This document shows, one piece after another, positions 1-8,707 of a stretch of DNA of 21,256 nt (the first letter of the stretch is position 1; each line of letters begins with the position of its first letter). The position numbers and the translations under genes were made by a program. The notes under the pieces were generated by a model. That model worked only from the letters and a program-made list of their open reading frames with translations. It searched no databases and was not told the DNA's origin. The DNA lies in NCBI GenBank assembly GCA_015179025.1, contig WHUX01000516.1, forward strand, positions 1 to 21,256. Direction: 5' to 3'. This DNA comes from Terfezia claveryi (taxonomy: Eukaryota > Ascomycota > Pezizomycetes > Pezizales > Pezizaceae).

Positions 1-1
1 T

Positions 2-2514
2 CTCAGCAAAAGGACCAATGTATCTTTTGTATTGTTGCCAATTACTATGAGCCAGGTCAATAGCAATTTTCTTCGCTTCTTCAGGAGCAAGTGTATTTTG
101 TTGCATGTTTTCAAAAGATGGAGGCCTATATCTTAGTCCAAGAACTATTAAATATTTGTTCTTGTTTATTTGGGTATATGATCATACCCGCTGAAAACCT
201 TCCTCTGGTATAGTAGATAGAGTCTCGTTGTCTGAAGGACTCTTCTTCCTACATCATATCATATTACTTTCTTGTCCTGGATCCCTCAAAGTATGGATAA
301 AAGATATAGTGTCCAAGTTTTCGGCTCTTCTATGACATTTGTTGAAGTCGTAGTCGACATGCTTGAAATTGATAGCTCCGTGAGAAACTATATGTTCTGA
401 GTGGAGGTTTCTGGTAAGTGGAAAGTTTTAAAGCATTGTAGAGATGTTGTAGTTGTAGGTATAGTTAGGAGGATCGATGCTTAAATATAATCGTCTCAGT
501 GGTGGGAGTGTCCAAGTATTTATGCTTTCTTGATAGAGCATCTGCTATCAAATTTTCCTTTCCTGCAGTATGCTGTATGTCTGTATCAAATTCCATTAGG
601 TAATCTTGCCATCGCCTCAATTTCTGACTTGCAGGTGTTTGAGTATGGAAGGTTACTAATGGTTTGTGGTCAGTAAGGATAGTGAACTTGTGACCTCTTA
701 ATTGTGCTTCAAAAAATTTAATGAGTCAATAATCACTAATAATTCCTTTTGAAAGGTAGGATAATTGAGTTTGCTGGATTAAATTTTCTAGAGTGGAAGC
801 ATGATAGTCTGATGTGTCAACGGTCCTTGACCTATCCAAGATCCTAGTCCTACATCACTAGCATCACAGACTAAATATTTGGGTTCAGTAGATTCATTAT
901 TCCAGGGTTTTAAAACATGTGGGGAATTCACGAGTTCCTTAAGTTTTTCAAACGCTGTATTATGAGTATCTGTCCATTCCCATTTCTTTGTTTCTCCTTG
1001 CAGTTCTGACAGGGTGCTTGCATATAATGCCAAGTCAGGAATAAATCTGCTGAGATAATTAACAATTCCAAGGAATCCTCTAAGATCCTTTTTTCTTGTA
1101 GGAGTTGGAAATGTTAATATAGTAGTCTCTTCGGGTCTACATGTAATCCATCTGATGTCAAAACATGTCCTAAGATTTCCAATCTTGGAGTAAAGAACTG
1201 GCATTTGCTTTCTTTGAGATAGAATTTCTCGTCCTGTAGATGTTGAAGTACTTTCTTCAATAATTCTACATGTTCTTCATATGTTTTAGAGAATATAATA
1301 ATATCATCAATATAGATGATTAAATTTTTATAGACCATGTCCTTAAAAATTTCATGCATAAACGAACCATGGTAGCTGGTGTTACGATCCCCTTGTTGCA
1401 TAACTCTACTTCTGAAATATCCATATGATATAAAAAGGTAGAGTGTTGCTCAGATTCTTTATTATTCTAATATTAAAAAATCCTTAGCTAAGTCGAGCTT
1501 AGTCCAAATGGGATTCTCGCTACTAGTTCAATTGCTTCATTAATATCTGGCAATGGGGTGTGTCCGGTTCGATAGCTAAATTGCAGTCTCGACAGTCATT
1601 GATGTGTCTGGCTTCTTCCGGTTTATCTCGTTTAGGAATAGTGAACATGATTACAGCGTTTATATCATTTTCTGCTCATTATATGTGACCTGATGCTTCT
1701 TCTTTGACTAATTTGTCATGGATTTGTTGTCTAAATCGATATTCTGAGGGTCGCCATTTTAGTATCCAAGTAGCTCCGGCTTTTGGTTTGATGAAGTGAT
1801 TAATCTTTTTAGTGGTAGTAATTCCCATAGAATTGTCTTGGGAAATAACAAGGGAAACTCCATTACAGGGTTGAATTGTTTCTGTACTATAGAAACAGCT
1901 GTCATGAGTTCTCTTTCTGAATCGGTTTCTTCTGCATCACTAATATTTTCCCAATTATCTGGTTCACTATAATCTAAACTAATTATAGCTAACTTGAGTA
2001 TACGCTATCTTATACCATTCATTATGGTTCTAGATCCTTTCCATACACTTAGCTGGAATTGAGGAACATTTTCGGTTGAATAGTAACTGGTTCCTGATGG
2101 GTAGGAATTATTGCTTGCACTTTGCTGAGAGTAGGTTCTTCTAGTATCATGTCCTATCCAGTTAAATAAGCTACGTAGAACGTTCGTTCTTCTACATAAC
2201 CTATCCAATCAAGTTTGATAGTACAAGCTTTGTCTATTTTCCTTTTGAACCTTTAATTGCAGTGCTTAATGATTTCTTCGCGATACTTCTAGTTGGTTTT
2301 TATATAGGTGTACAAATTGAGAATTGATTAAGTCTCCTCCTTTCGTTTGAAGATCAATTAAAGCTAGTGTGGGGTTTCGTTAGCTCTAACAATACCTTAC
2401 TAAAATCTAGTACCTGTCTTGACAAGGTCATTCCTTGATTTTATCCTTGTTGTTTTTATCCTTAGTGGCTATCGGTATAGCTAAATCTTGTAAGCTGCAC
2501 ACATGAGTACCTTA
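2..2514 (-). pseudogene. pol: X1 pol remnant: protease-like, RT and RNase H
   Basis: Minus-strand fragments in several frames form a Ty3/gypsy pol. Near 2358-2313 is a protease-like stretch reading Leu-Ile-Asp followed by Leu-Gln-Thr-Lys-Gly-Gly, so the usual Asp-Ser/Thr-Gly triad is not intact. RT fingers lie near 1640-1420. The RT palm carries Ile-Tyr-Ile-Asp-Asp at about 1314-1303, the catalytic YxDD. The RT connection (GFLGIVNYLSRFIPDL) is near 1070-1020, and the first RNase H acidic block (LVCDASDVGLG) near 880-840. The RNase H C-terminus, with TDHKPLVTF and the ADALSR signature, runs to about 520. Below 480 the frames are broken. A 45-codon open stretch at about 138-2 (minus) is unidentified. 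The protein is non-functional as it stands because of multiple stops. Confidence 0.82.
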
Positions 2515-4233
2515 TTTTGTCATTTCCTACAGTCTTATAGGAGTGTCCAGAGTTCCAACACCATAGACATTTCTTGTCTCTAATTAATTGCATCTTCATC
2601 TTCTGATCCAATTTTTTGTGATGGTGTCCAATCTGAGTTCTTCATTTTTCTATATTGGGTTTAGTGTTGAGATTGCTGCTAGGATTAAATCCTGTTTTTT
2701 GTCATTGATTCTGGTCCCTGCGTGGACCGTGACTCCAATTTTCATTCTGAGGTGTTGTTGTCGGGATGTATTTGGTATGGTGGTAGGGCAATATCTTTCT
2801 TTGAAGCTTCACATGACTGTACTTGATGCACGAGCTGAGCATATGACCATTCTTCTTTGATTAAAGGAATTAATGTAGCTGACATATATGGTGGCAGGTG
2901 ATCAAGAAACTTTCTTCTTTTTACTTCCTGATATTGATTGTTTGCCATCTTTGTCAATTAATTTGATTTGAATTTCAGTAAACCAGTTGGGAACTGTTTA
3001 ATTCCTATGTATGTCCATCCTTGTATAGTATGGCTATCTCCCATTGTTTCCACAAAATGTCCTTACTAGTTAGAGGTATCAGAAAATCCCTTAGTACTAG
3101 TATGAATCTAAAGAATGTATTCTTTCCTTTCTTTCTTAGGAATTGATTATAAGTAGTGAGTGCACTTCCTTCCATTCTGAATCCAACAATTTCCAAAGCT
3201 GAAGTACCTTCTAAATCTATTCTTTGATAACAAACCAATATTGCATTGCTATGGCCAAGAGTTAAAATATTATGAGTCTTATCATTTTTTTCTTCTCCTC
3301 TTATTTTTTCTAGTAGATCAATCTTTATTCCTTTTAAAGTATTTGTTGCTTCATGGTACTTGTTATAACTATTCCTTTGTAGATTCCATTGCTAGTATTC
3401 AACTGATTTTCCTCTTTTGGTTTTCTTTTAAAGTTTGACTTGCAACTGAGATCCTTATAGAGTCCAAGCTATCATCTCCGCTATATTAGGGTCTCGTCCT
3501 CCTCCTTGCGTTTTCTACTTCTGCTGGTCTAGTCCTATGTCTAGATCATCATCTCTTCTGGTAATTCTATATCTTCTAGTAGTTGGTCTTTGTCATCTGG
3601 TTCTTTAGCTGACCCAGTCCTCTTTTCTGGTGTCTCAGGTACTCGACCTTTACCTTTTGATTGATCTTTTAGTGTTGTCAGGAATGCTCCTGGAAGTTCT
3701 TTATTAGGATTGAAAAAATCCTCTATGGTATGTGCTGATTCTTCTAATAAGTGCCACTCATTATGAATACTATTATTTCTTTCCAGTTATTTATTATTTA
3801 ATTTAGTTTGTTAGAAAAGGAACAACAGGTTTCTTTAATTCCTTACTTAAAAATGTGTTCATTTCTAAGTCCTTTTCTTCAAATGGTAGGTGTTAGCCAT
3901 AATAGTGTTTTACTATGCTTCCATTAAAAGTTAAGTATCTCAGAATGATACTGTTGGGCATATCCTATTAAGCGAGAATATTTAAAATCTCCTCAATCGT
4001 TGGAAATGTCTGTCCTAAAATTCTTCTGGTTCAGAGGCAATGCCATACTAAAATATAGTTTGGTTCCTGCTCATCTGGTTCTCCATTTCTATATCATAGG
4101 TAGATTTATTTCCCCTTGCATGTTAGGAACTACAAATCTGTCTTTTGGAAGTTTCTTCTACTAATTTCTTAATATCTTGGTAACATAGTTAACCTCTCGA
4201 CCTCTTAGTCTTCTTACTAAGTTCAGAGATCAT
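2515..4233 (-). pseudogene. gag: X1 gag remnant
   Basis: The start is taken at 4233 (minus strand, ATGATCTCTGAAC), matching the X2 gag start ATGGCGTCTGAAC at 17673. The frame is broken by stops. The capsid-like core is recognisable at about 3238-2742 (LTTYNQFLRKK and VKRRKFLDHLPPYMSATLIPLIKEEW) and is nearly identical to X2. A CCHC zinc knuckle, C-x2-C-x4-H-x4-C, reads CLWCWNSGHSYKTV/C across 2570-2529; the last Cys codon is present, but the frame is displaced by an indel. Gag would package the element's RNA in cytoplasmic particles. Several stops arise where X2 has CAA or TGG, as expected from C-to-T decay on either strand. Confidence 0.8.
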
Positions 4234-5066
4234 TATGTCTGATTTGTCATCTGTCCGCAACCAAATGCAGCTGGTTATGTGATACAATCGTCGAGTTACT
4301 TTTCTTCTTTGGCACCTTTCTGTGCTGATGGTGTGGTGGCTGATGATCCTTATGATCTCATTTCGACTGATAGTTCTATTGGCTCAGTGGCTCATAGGCT
4401 GGTGAGGCTGGATGTCAGGATCCTGATGTTTCTTATGGTCCTGGTTTTTTTGTCTACTGGTCTAGAATCTAGTTCTAGTTTTCCGGCAAGAGTGTCACTT
4501 TTCTGATTGGTGTGTTGAGGTAGACATTGGGGCGTAGAGGTATTGGTAGAGATGTCTGGGCCTAAGGAAGGTTCTGATGGAGGTAATTCTTTTCTGGAGA
4601 AATGGCTGCAGTGGAGGCAGCAAGATTTGAGCCTTGGATTGTAATACTTGTTGTTAGACCAATTATTCCTGGGACCTGGAGGGCCGGTTTTTCAATAGTG
4701 TACTGGATTTACAGCTACAGATATAATGGCGGTTGCCAGGAGTCATCAAAAAGAAAAAAGTGGCATCGGGATACTAGGTGGTGTCTCTAGGAGACAGAGT
4801 TGTCTTTAATGTCTTTTGTGTCTTTTATATCTCCTAAATGTCTCCTGAGTGTCTCCCATATATCTCCCAGTATCTCCCAGTATCTCCAGTAGACACTGGT
4901 AGACATTCTGCCAATCGTGGAGACACAACTTGTCTCCAGTGGCAATACTGTCTCTAGAGACACTAGATACAAACTATTTTCTTTCCTGATGGTACAAGAT
5001 GAGTTGTCGATCTTATTGGGAAAAGTGTTGTGAACGAGGGGGGGATTGTTTAATGTAGGATACCAT
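4234..5066 (-). other. X1 leader between LTR and gag, with a PBS-like site
   Basis: This stretch lies between the presumed LTR end and the gag ATG. The minus strand carries TGGTATCC at 5065-5058, in the place and form of a tRNA primer-binding site; the X2 copy has TGGTATCC at 17083-17090. The exact LTR end is uncertain because no second LTR of the same copy is visible. The leader also contains the MITE at 4744-4991. On the opposite (plus) strand an open frame from 4602 is shared with X2 (see findings). Confidence 0.5.
4744..4991. mobile_element. 248-bp MITE-like insertion in the X1 leader
   Basis: X1 and X2 leaders align on both sides of this block, but X2 lacks it: the X2 sequence runs straight through at about 17155. 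The block is bounded by imperfect terminal inverted repeats, CATCAAAAAGAAAAAAGTG on the left and CATCAGGAAAGAAAATAGT on the right (read inward). The flanks repeat GT, consistent with a 2-bp target duplication. The interior is dense in short GAGACA/TGTCTC units in both orientations and has no convincing coding capacity. The 9-base outer end CATCAGGAA equals the inferred terminus of the Plavaka-like element at 19419, so this may be its non-autonomous relative. Confidence 0.75.
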
Positions 5067-5984
5067 AGCCCATTAGAGCTCTGCTTAGCTTACTTCTAAG
5101 TCTCTTGTTGTTGTACTACAGTTGAGAGTCTGATATCTTGTTATTGGATTTTATTGGCTAGCTAGTTGAATAACAATATTGATTTTATGTGTGCACTTAT
5201 GTGTCGAGTTGTATATACTTGCGTGAGTGTAATAAAAGTATTTGAAGGTTGATCAGGCCTTGGATTTAAGAGTAAAGATTATATAAGTAAATAAAAAAAT
5301 GTAGTGAATGGTACTAGACAGTATTCATTAGGTAACATTTATACAATCTATATCTATAGGCACAAATGTTTGTGTATTTCGGTTCTGCTAAGGTAAGACC
5401 TCAGAAGGGTAGGGAGATTACTATATGGGACATTCTATAGAGAACAGTAATTAACTAGTGTAATCTATCTTATATAATTTGTGCTATGTAAGCTATATGA
5501 TCTTGTTCTGATCGGTATATAGGCTTGCTTGCTACTGTATGCTTGCTTCTTGTTCCTTGTCTGCTTCTTCTCATGGATTCCAGAGGGAATCCAGTAGCCT
5601 ATTTATACTCCTTTGAGATCTGATGACTAAGGAAATAAATACAATAAAGGGTAGCATACCAGAAGATAGTGCGCTGTACAAAAGGGGTCATGTGGTCATA
5701 GTAATGAGTCACACGCCATAAATGATAGTTATGTGGCCATAGTATTGAGTCACACGCCTTTTAACAGAGGTCACGCGACCATAGTAAGGGTGTCTTCATA
5801 TGGCAAGTGTCATAGAACTTCCCATGGTAAATCCCATATGCCATGGACGCTTATAAAGTAGTAGGAGGTGGTAGAAGGCTAGTCCTTCAACCAAGAGGCT
5901 TAATTATAAAACATAGTAGTAATATAGGAAATACAAAAGTATATAATCAATTATATAAGCAATGAAATAACGTTCTCCATTACA
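5067..5984 (-). repeat. X1 5' LTR (X family)
   Basis: The LTR starts TGTAATGGAG at 5984 (minus strand) and aligns over its full length with the X2 LTR (16168-17081). A TATA box TATAAATA lies at 5607-5600 (minus). Upstream U3 holds repeated TGTGACTCA-like units (plus-strand ATGAGTCACACG near 5705 and TTGAGTCACACG near 5742). Relative to X2 it has many CA-to-TA changes. The left boundary (about 5067) is set by the PBS-like TGGTATCC and is uncertain by tens of bases. Confidence 0.8.
5600..5607 (-). promoter_or_regulatory. TATA box of the X1 LTR
   Basis: TATAAATA on the minus strand within GAGTATAAATAGG, conserved at the same LTR position in the copies at 6606-6613 and 16543-16550. It would set the U3/R boundary of the element transcript. 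Confidence 0.6.
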
Positions 5985-6229
5985 GCTAGCTAGTTGAATA
6001 ATGATATCGATTTTATATGTACACATGTGTATTGAATTGTATACACTTGCGTAAATTTAATAAAGGTATCTGAAGGTTGATTAGGCCTTGGATTTATGAG
6101 TAAAGATTAGGTAAGTAAGGTAAAAAAAATGTAATAAATAGTACTAAATAGTATTCATTCGGTACTATTTATATAATCTATATCTATAGGCACAGACATT
6201 CGTGTATTCCAGTTCCACTGAGGTAAAAC
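5985..6229 (-). repeat. Truncated X-family LTR, 3' part only
   Basis: The minus strand aligns with X2 LTR positions about 16746-16991, ending at ACTAGCTAGC. The X1 LTR start abuts it exactly at 5985/5984, and a plus-strand X LTR starts exactly at 6230. It therefore looks like an older LTR into which X1 and then another X copy inserted. It is among the most mutated X LTR segments: several CG-to-CA and CA-to-TA differences from X2. Confidence 0.75.
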
Positions 6230-6713
6230 TATAATGGAGAATATTGTTTCATTGCTTATATAATTGATTATATACTTTTGTATTTCTTATATTACTACTA
6301 TGTTATGTAACTAAGCCTCTCAGTTGAAGGACTAGCCTTCAACTACCTTCTATTGCTTTATAAGCATCCATAGCAAGCGGAATTTGCTATGGGAAGTTCC
6401 ATGGCACTTGCCATATGAAGACACCCTCATTATGGCCGCGTGACCTCTATTTAAGGCATGTGACTTATTACTATAGCCACATGACTATTGTTTAAGGAGT
6501 GTGACTCATTACTATGGCCACATGACCCCTTTTGTACTGCATACCACCTTCTGGTATGCCACCCTTTATTGTATTTATTTCCTTAGTCATCAGATCTCAG
6601 AGGAGTATAAATAGGCCGCTGAATTCTCTCTAGAATCCCCAGAAAGACAAGAAGCAACAAGCAAGCATACAGAGCAAGCAAGCCTATATTCGATCAGATC
6701 AAGATCATATAGC
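6230..6713 (+). repeat. Truncated X-family LTR, 5' part (inverted relative to X1)
   Basis: It begins TATAATGGAG (the family start TGTAATGGAG with one G-to-A) and aligns with X2 16168-16654. It includes the TGTGACT repeats and the TATA box TATAAATA at 6606-6613. It stops at CATATAGC, exactly where element Y begins with TGTCACGG at 6714; X2 continues past this point without a break. The best reading is that Y inserted into this LTR, with ATAGC as the candidate target duplication. The remainder is not in the window. Confidence 0.8.
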
Positions 6714-6872
6714 TGTCACGGTGTTAATTTACTTATGAGCTATTTGATACACGAACAGGCTTGTTCGAGTGTCAGCACGGTATTTGAATTTACTTGCAAG
6801 GTATTTGACACCCGAACAGGCTTGTTCGTGTCAGCAGGCTTGTTCGAGTGTCAGCAGGCTTGTTTGAGTGTC
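6714..6872 (+). repeat. Tandem U3 repeats of element Y
   Basis: Two related units of 56 and 59 bp (6714-6769 and 6770-6828) each start TGTCA and end CAGGCTTGTTCG. Two 20-bp units follow (6829-6848 and 6849-6868, TGTCAGCAGGCTTGTTCGAG and its one-base variant). The first two units contain the inverted repeat CGAACA-GGCT-TGTTCG. Position in U3 upstream of the TATA box suggests a regulatory array, but this is inference. Confidence 0.7.
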
Positions 6873-6910
6873 TTAATACTAGAAGGGATTAGAGAGGTGG
6901 ATCACGGAGT

Positions 6911-6932
6911 ATCACCTGCGATCGCAGGTGAT
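6911..6932. repeat. 22-bp perfect palindrome in Y U3
   Basis: Eleven bases (ATCACCTGCGA) are followed by their exact reverse complement with no spacer. It lies 44 bp upstream of the TATA box. It could be a site for a dimeric regulator; no binding protein is identifiable. Confidence 0.7.
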
Positions 6933-6975
6933 GTCAAGTTAGTCAGGCGCCACTCTTTTGGCCACGGCAATCGTG

Positions 6976-7026
6976 TATATAGGAAGCCTTAGTTGTCGTT
7001 TCTTGTTCTTGTTCCTTACGCAATGT
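6976..7026 (+). promoter_or_regulatory. Y promoter: TATA box and putative 5'-end self-primer
   Basis: TATATA at 6976-6981 is followed 44 bases on (start to start) by GCAATGTCTTGTAT at 7020. The Z LTR has CAACGTCTTGTAT at the same spacing. GCAA(C/T)GT is complementary to ACGTTGC at 7165-7171 immediately after the LTR, allowing for one C-to-T change. See the self-priming finding. Confidence 0.5.
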
Positions 7027-7162
7027 CTTGTATTATAACCTTGGTAATACAGACTCTGCCTTTTGTCCTGATACTCTAATCTATGGTTATAGTTTCGTCT
7101 TCGTACACTCCTTGAAGTCACGTCTTTAGTTATAGCCACAGCTATCGACTTACGCCGTTACA

Positions 7163-7174
7163 CTACGTTGCATC
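7163..7174 (+). other. Primer-binding site region of Y
   Basis: CTACGTTGCATC directly follows the LTR. It does not start with TGG as a tRNA 3'-end PBS normally does, but nearly matches the Z sequence at the same position (CTACGTTGGATC). Its ACGTTGC can pair with GCAACGT-like sequence in the R region of the same LTR. Confidence 0.5.
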
Positions 7175-7210
7175 GATACACTCTACTGAGCGCAACCCTA
7201 GCTATGAACA

Positions 7211-8225
7211 ATGACTCAGCCCGTTGTTGAATTGCCGGCCGCTATTGTCGACCTAGTTCCTCGTTTGCGAACTGCGTTGAACACAGCAAACCAGGACTAT
7301 ACTGGAATACTCAATGAAACCATTACCCTACTAGATCAGCTACTAGGGCTACCAGACGACAAGATGTTATAAGATTATGAACCAAGTAACGAATTTAACG
7401 AATCAACTCACGGCGCGGCAACAAGAAGATACAACCTTACGCACAGCCACTCAAGAGTTACGAGATGAAGTAACTACTCAAGAGACAGTAATTAATGAGC
7501 TTCGAATGCAGTTGGAAGATATGAGGGCTATCAATGTGACTTTGGCTTGGTTGCAACCAGGAGAAAGAGGGGGTCGTTCGGAGAAGATACCCAACCCAGA
7601 AAAATTCTCTGGAAAAGACCGAAATAAGCTGCGCCCTTTCCTTACCCAACTACGACTAAAGGCTGCTACTTATAGTGACGAACAAGCAAAACTTCGACTA
7701 GCAGTAAATTCCTTAGCTGAAGATGCCCTAGATCAGGTTATCCCTTACGTTGAAAACGATACAGTGAACTTAACCAACCTAGCAGCACTTATTACCATTC
7801 TCGAAAATGCATTCGGCGATCCAAATCGAGTAGCCAATGCAGAGTACAAACTATAAACGATGATTTAGGGGGCCAGGAAATTCGCTGCCTATTTTGCCGA
7901 ATTTCAACGATATGCAGCTGAAACGAGTTGGGGTAATACGGCCAAGTTGGCAGCTCTAAAGCGCGGACTTTCCTACCAACTACAACAAGATCTCCTCGCC
8001 ATACATCTTGAGCCCACGGAGTTTAATGAGTATGTGGAGGTCTGCCAAAGGCTAATACTCGTCGCCGCGTGCTACAAACCCAAATGCTTAATCGTGTTGG
8101 ACCAACACCCCGAATGATATCACGCCCTACACTCCTGCTCTAGTTAACCCTCAAATAGTCCAAACTCCCTCTACCTCTATAGCCATGGTACTCACCCTGG
8201 GCCCATGGATTTGTCTGCAGGAAGG
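7211..8225 (+). pseudogene. gag: Y gag, N-terminal part (broken)
   Basis: The first ATG at 7211 (ATGACTCAGCCC) opens 53 codons ending at 7372. The reading then continues in another frame from about 7377, with a Gln/Leu/Glu-rich stretch consistent with a coiled coil and then a retrotransposon-gag core (PEKFSGKDRNKLRPFLTQL). Two in-frame stops (TAA at 7854, TAG at 7866) sit where Gln codons would fit. The same frame then resumes with KFAAYFAEFQRYAAETSWGN and QQDLLAIHLEP. Near 8202-8219 it reads Pro-Met-Asp-Leu-Ser-Ala, the motif that also precedes the zinc knuckle of Z Gag. Z interrupts it at 8226; the knuckle is at 14495-14536. Confidence 0.8.
8221..8225 (+). repeat. Target site duplication GAAGG, left copy
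   Basis: GAAGG directly precedes the TGTCACAACC start of the Z 5' LTR and is repeated at 14442-14446 directly after the 3' LTR end. Five bases is the usual Ty3/gypsy duplication length. Confidence 0.92.
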
Positions 8226-8671
8226 TGTCACAACCGTCCCTTCCAGCCTAGTCTGACCTCGTTGTTATTATCTCGGCTCCCGAGATAAGGGTCTCGGAAC
8301 CTTATTCCTTCCGATGGCCTTGGCCAGGAAGGAAGCCTATATATATAGCTTGCTCTCTCCGCCTCTCGTTGGATCCCTATCCAATGTCTGTATACCTAAT
8401 ACAGGACCTTGTCTCTCCGCGAAGGTGTACCTCCCTTGTACACCCCCTCGTCTTGCCTTGTCCTGAATAACTCTGCAGCACAGCTGCCCCCCTCCGACAC
8501 ACGCGGCAACTGCCTCCGCGTGTCTCGTGCTCCTTGCCCTCTGCCCCTCTTGCTCTTGCCCTTGCCCTAGCCTTTCCCCTGATCACACACGTAGCTTCCT
8601 ACGTGTGTGTTACCTCATCCCTTCCTCGCTCCGGCGTACCCTTGGTCGCCTTGTCCCTGAGCCTCGTTACA
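8226..8671 (+). repeat. 5' LTR of element Z
   Basis: TGTCACAACC to CTCGTTACA, 446 bp. It aligns end to end with 13983-14441. Differences are about a dozen transitions and roughly fourteen single-base gaps, nearly all deletions in this 5' copy. TATATATATA lies at 8338-8347. R/U5 has several hairpins: CGTTGGAT/ATCCAATG (8367-8386), GGTGTAC/GTACACC near 8424, and ACACACGTAG/CTACGTGTGT (8585-8608). Confidence 0.94.
8338..8386 (+). promoter_or_regulatory. Z promoter: TATA box plus R-region hairpin/self-primer
   Basis: TATATATATA (8338-8347) is followed about 40 bases on by the hairpin CGTTGGAT-CCCT-ATCCAATG (8367-8386). In the 3' LTR the hairpin is a perfect 8-bp stem ending ATCCAACGT (14140-14148). 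That 9-mer is the exact reverse complement of ACGTTGGAT at 8674-8682, the PBS position. Its location suits the 5' end of the transcript. Confidence 0.55.
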
Positions 8672-8682
8672 CTACGTTGGAT
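8672..8682 (+). other. Primer-binding site of Z (self-priming type proposed)
   Basis: CTACGTTGGAT directly follows the 5' LTR. No TGG-start tRNA PBS is present at the junction. ACGTTGGAT pairs perfectly with ATCCAACGT in the R region (14140-14148 of the 3' LTR; one C-to-T difference in the 5' LTR). Tf1 of fission yeast and its relatives are known to prime from their own RNA 5' end. Confidence 0.55.
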
Positions 8683-8707
8683 CCTTTGGACCAACTGGTA
8701 CGCAGTC

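Larger units (their letters stand above)
1..5984 (-). mobile_element. Ty3/gypsy LTR retrotransposon X1 (degenerate, runs off the left edge)
   Basis: Read on the minus strand, the order is LTR starting TGTAATGGAG at 5984, leader, gag with a CCHC knuckle, protease-like segment, RT with YIDD, RNase H, then the window edge. RNase H follows RT, and no integrase is visible before base 1. The copy is AT-rich and carries many stops and frameshifts. Compared with its relative X2 (16168-19418) it has many CpA-to-TpA changes. The leader is interrupted by a 248-bp MITE. The 3' LTR would lie left of the window. Family assignment rests on the RT motifs and domain order. Confidence 0.88.
6714..7162 (+). repeat. 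5' LTR of element Y
   Basis: It begins TGTCACGGTG and ends GCCGTTACA (TG...CA ends, 449 bp). The end is fixed by comparison with Z, whose LTRs also run TGTCAC...GTTACA and are followed by nearly the same CTACGTTG sequence. TATATA is at 6976-6981. U3 contains repeated units and a perfect palindrome (separate entries). Only one LTR of Y is in the window, so divergence between its LTRs cannot be measured. Confidence 0.82.

Noticed and set aside
1..480. An integrase for X1 in the left-most 480 bases.
   Set aside because: No HHCC or DDE motifs could be seen on the minus strand. The region is after RNase H and heavily broken, and the one open stretch (138-2) is not recognisable.
4787..4972. Short minus-strand frame with repeated Trp-Glu/Asp-Ile units within the MITE.
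   Set aside because: It is made by the GAGACA/GGAGATA repeats of the MITE. There is no domain and no counterpart elsewhere in the window.
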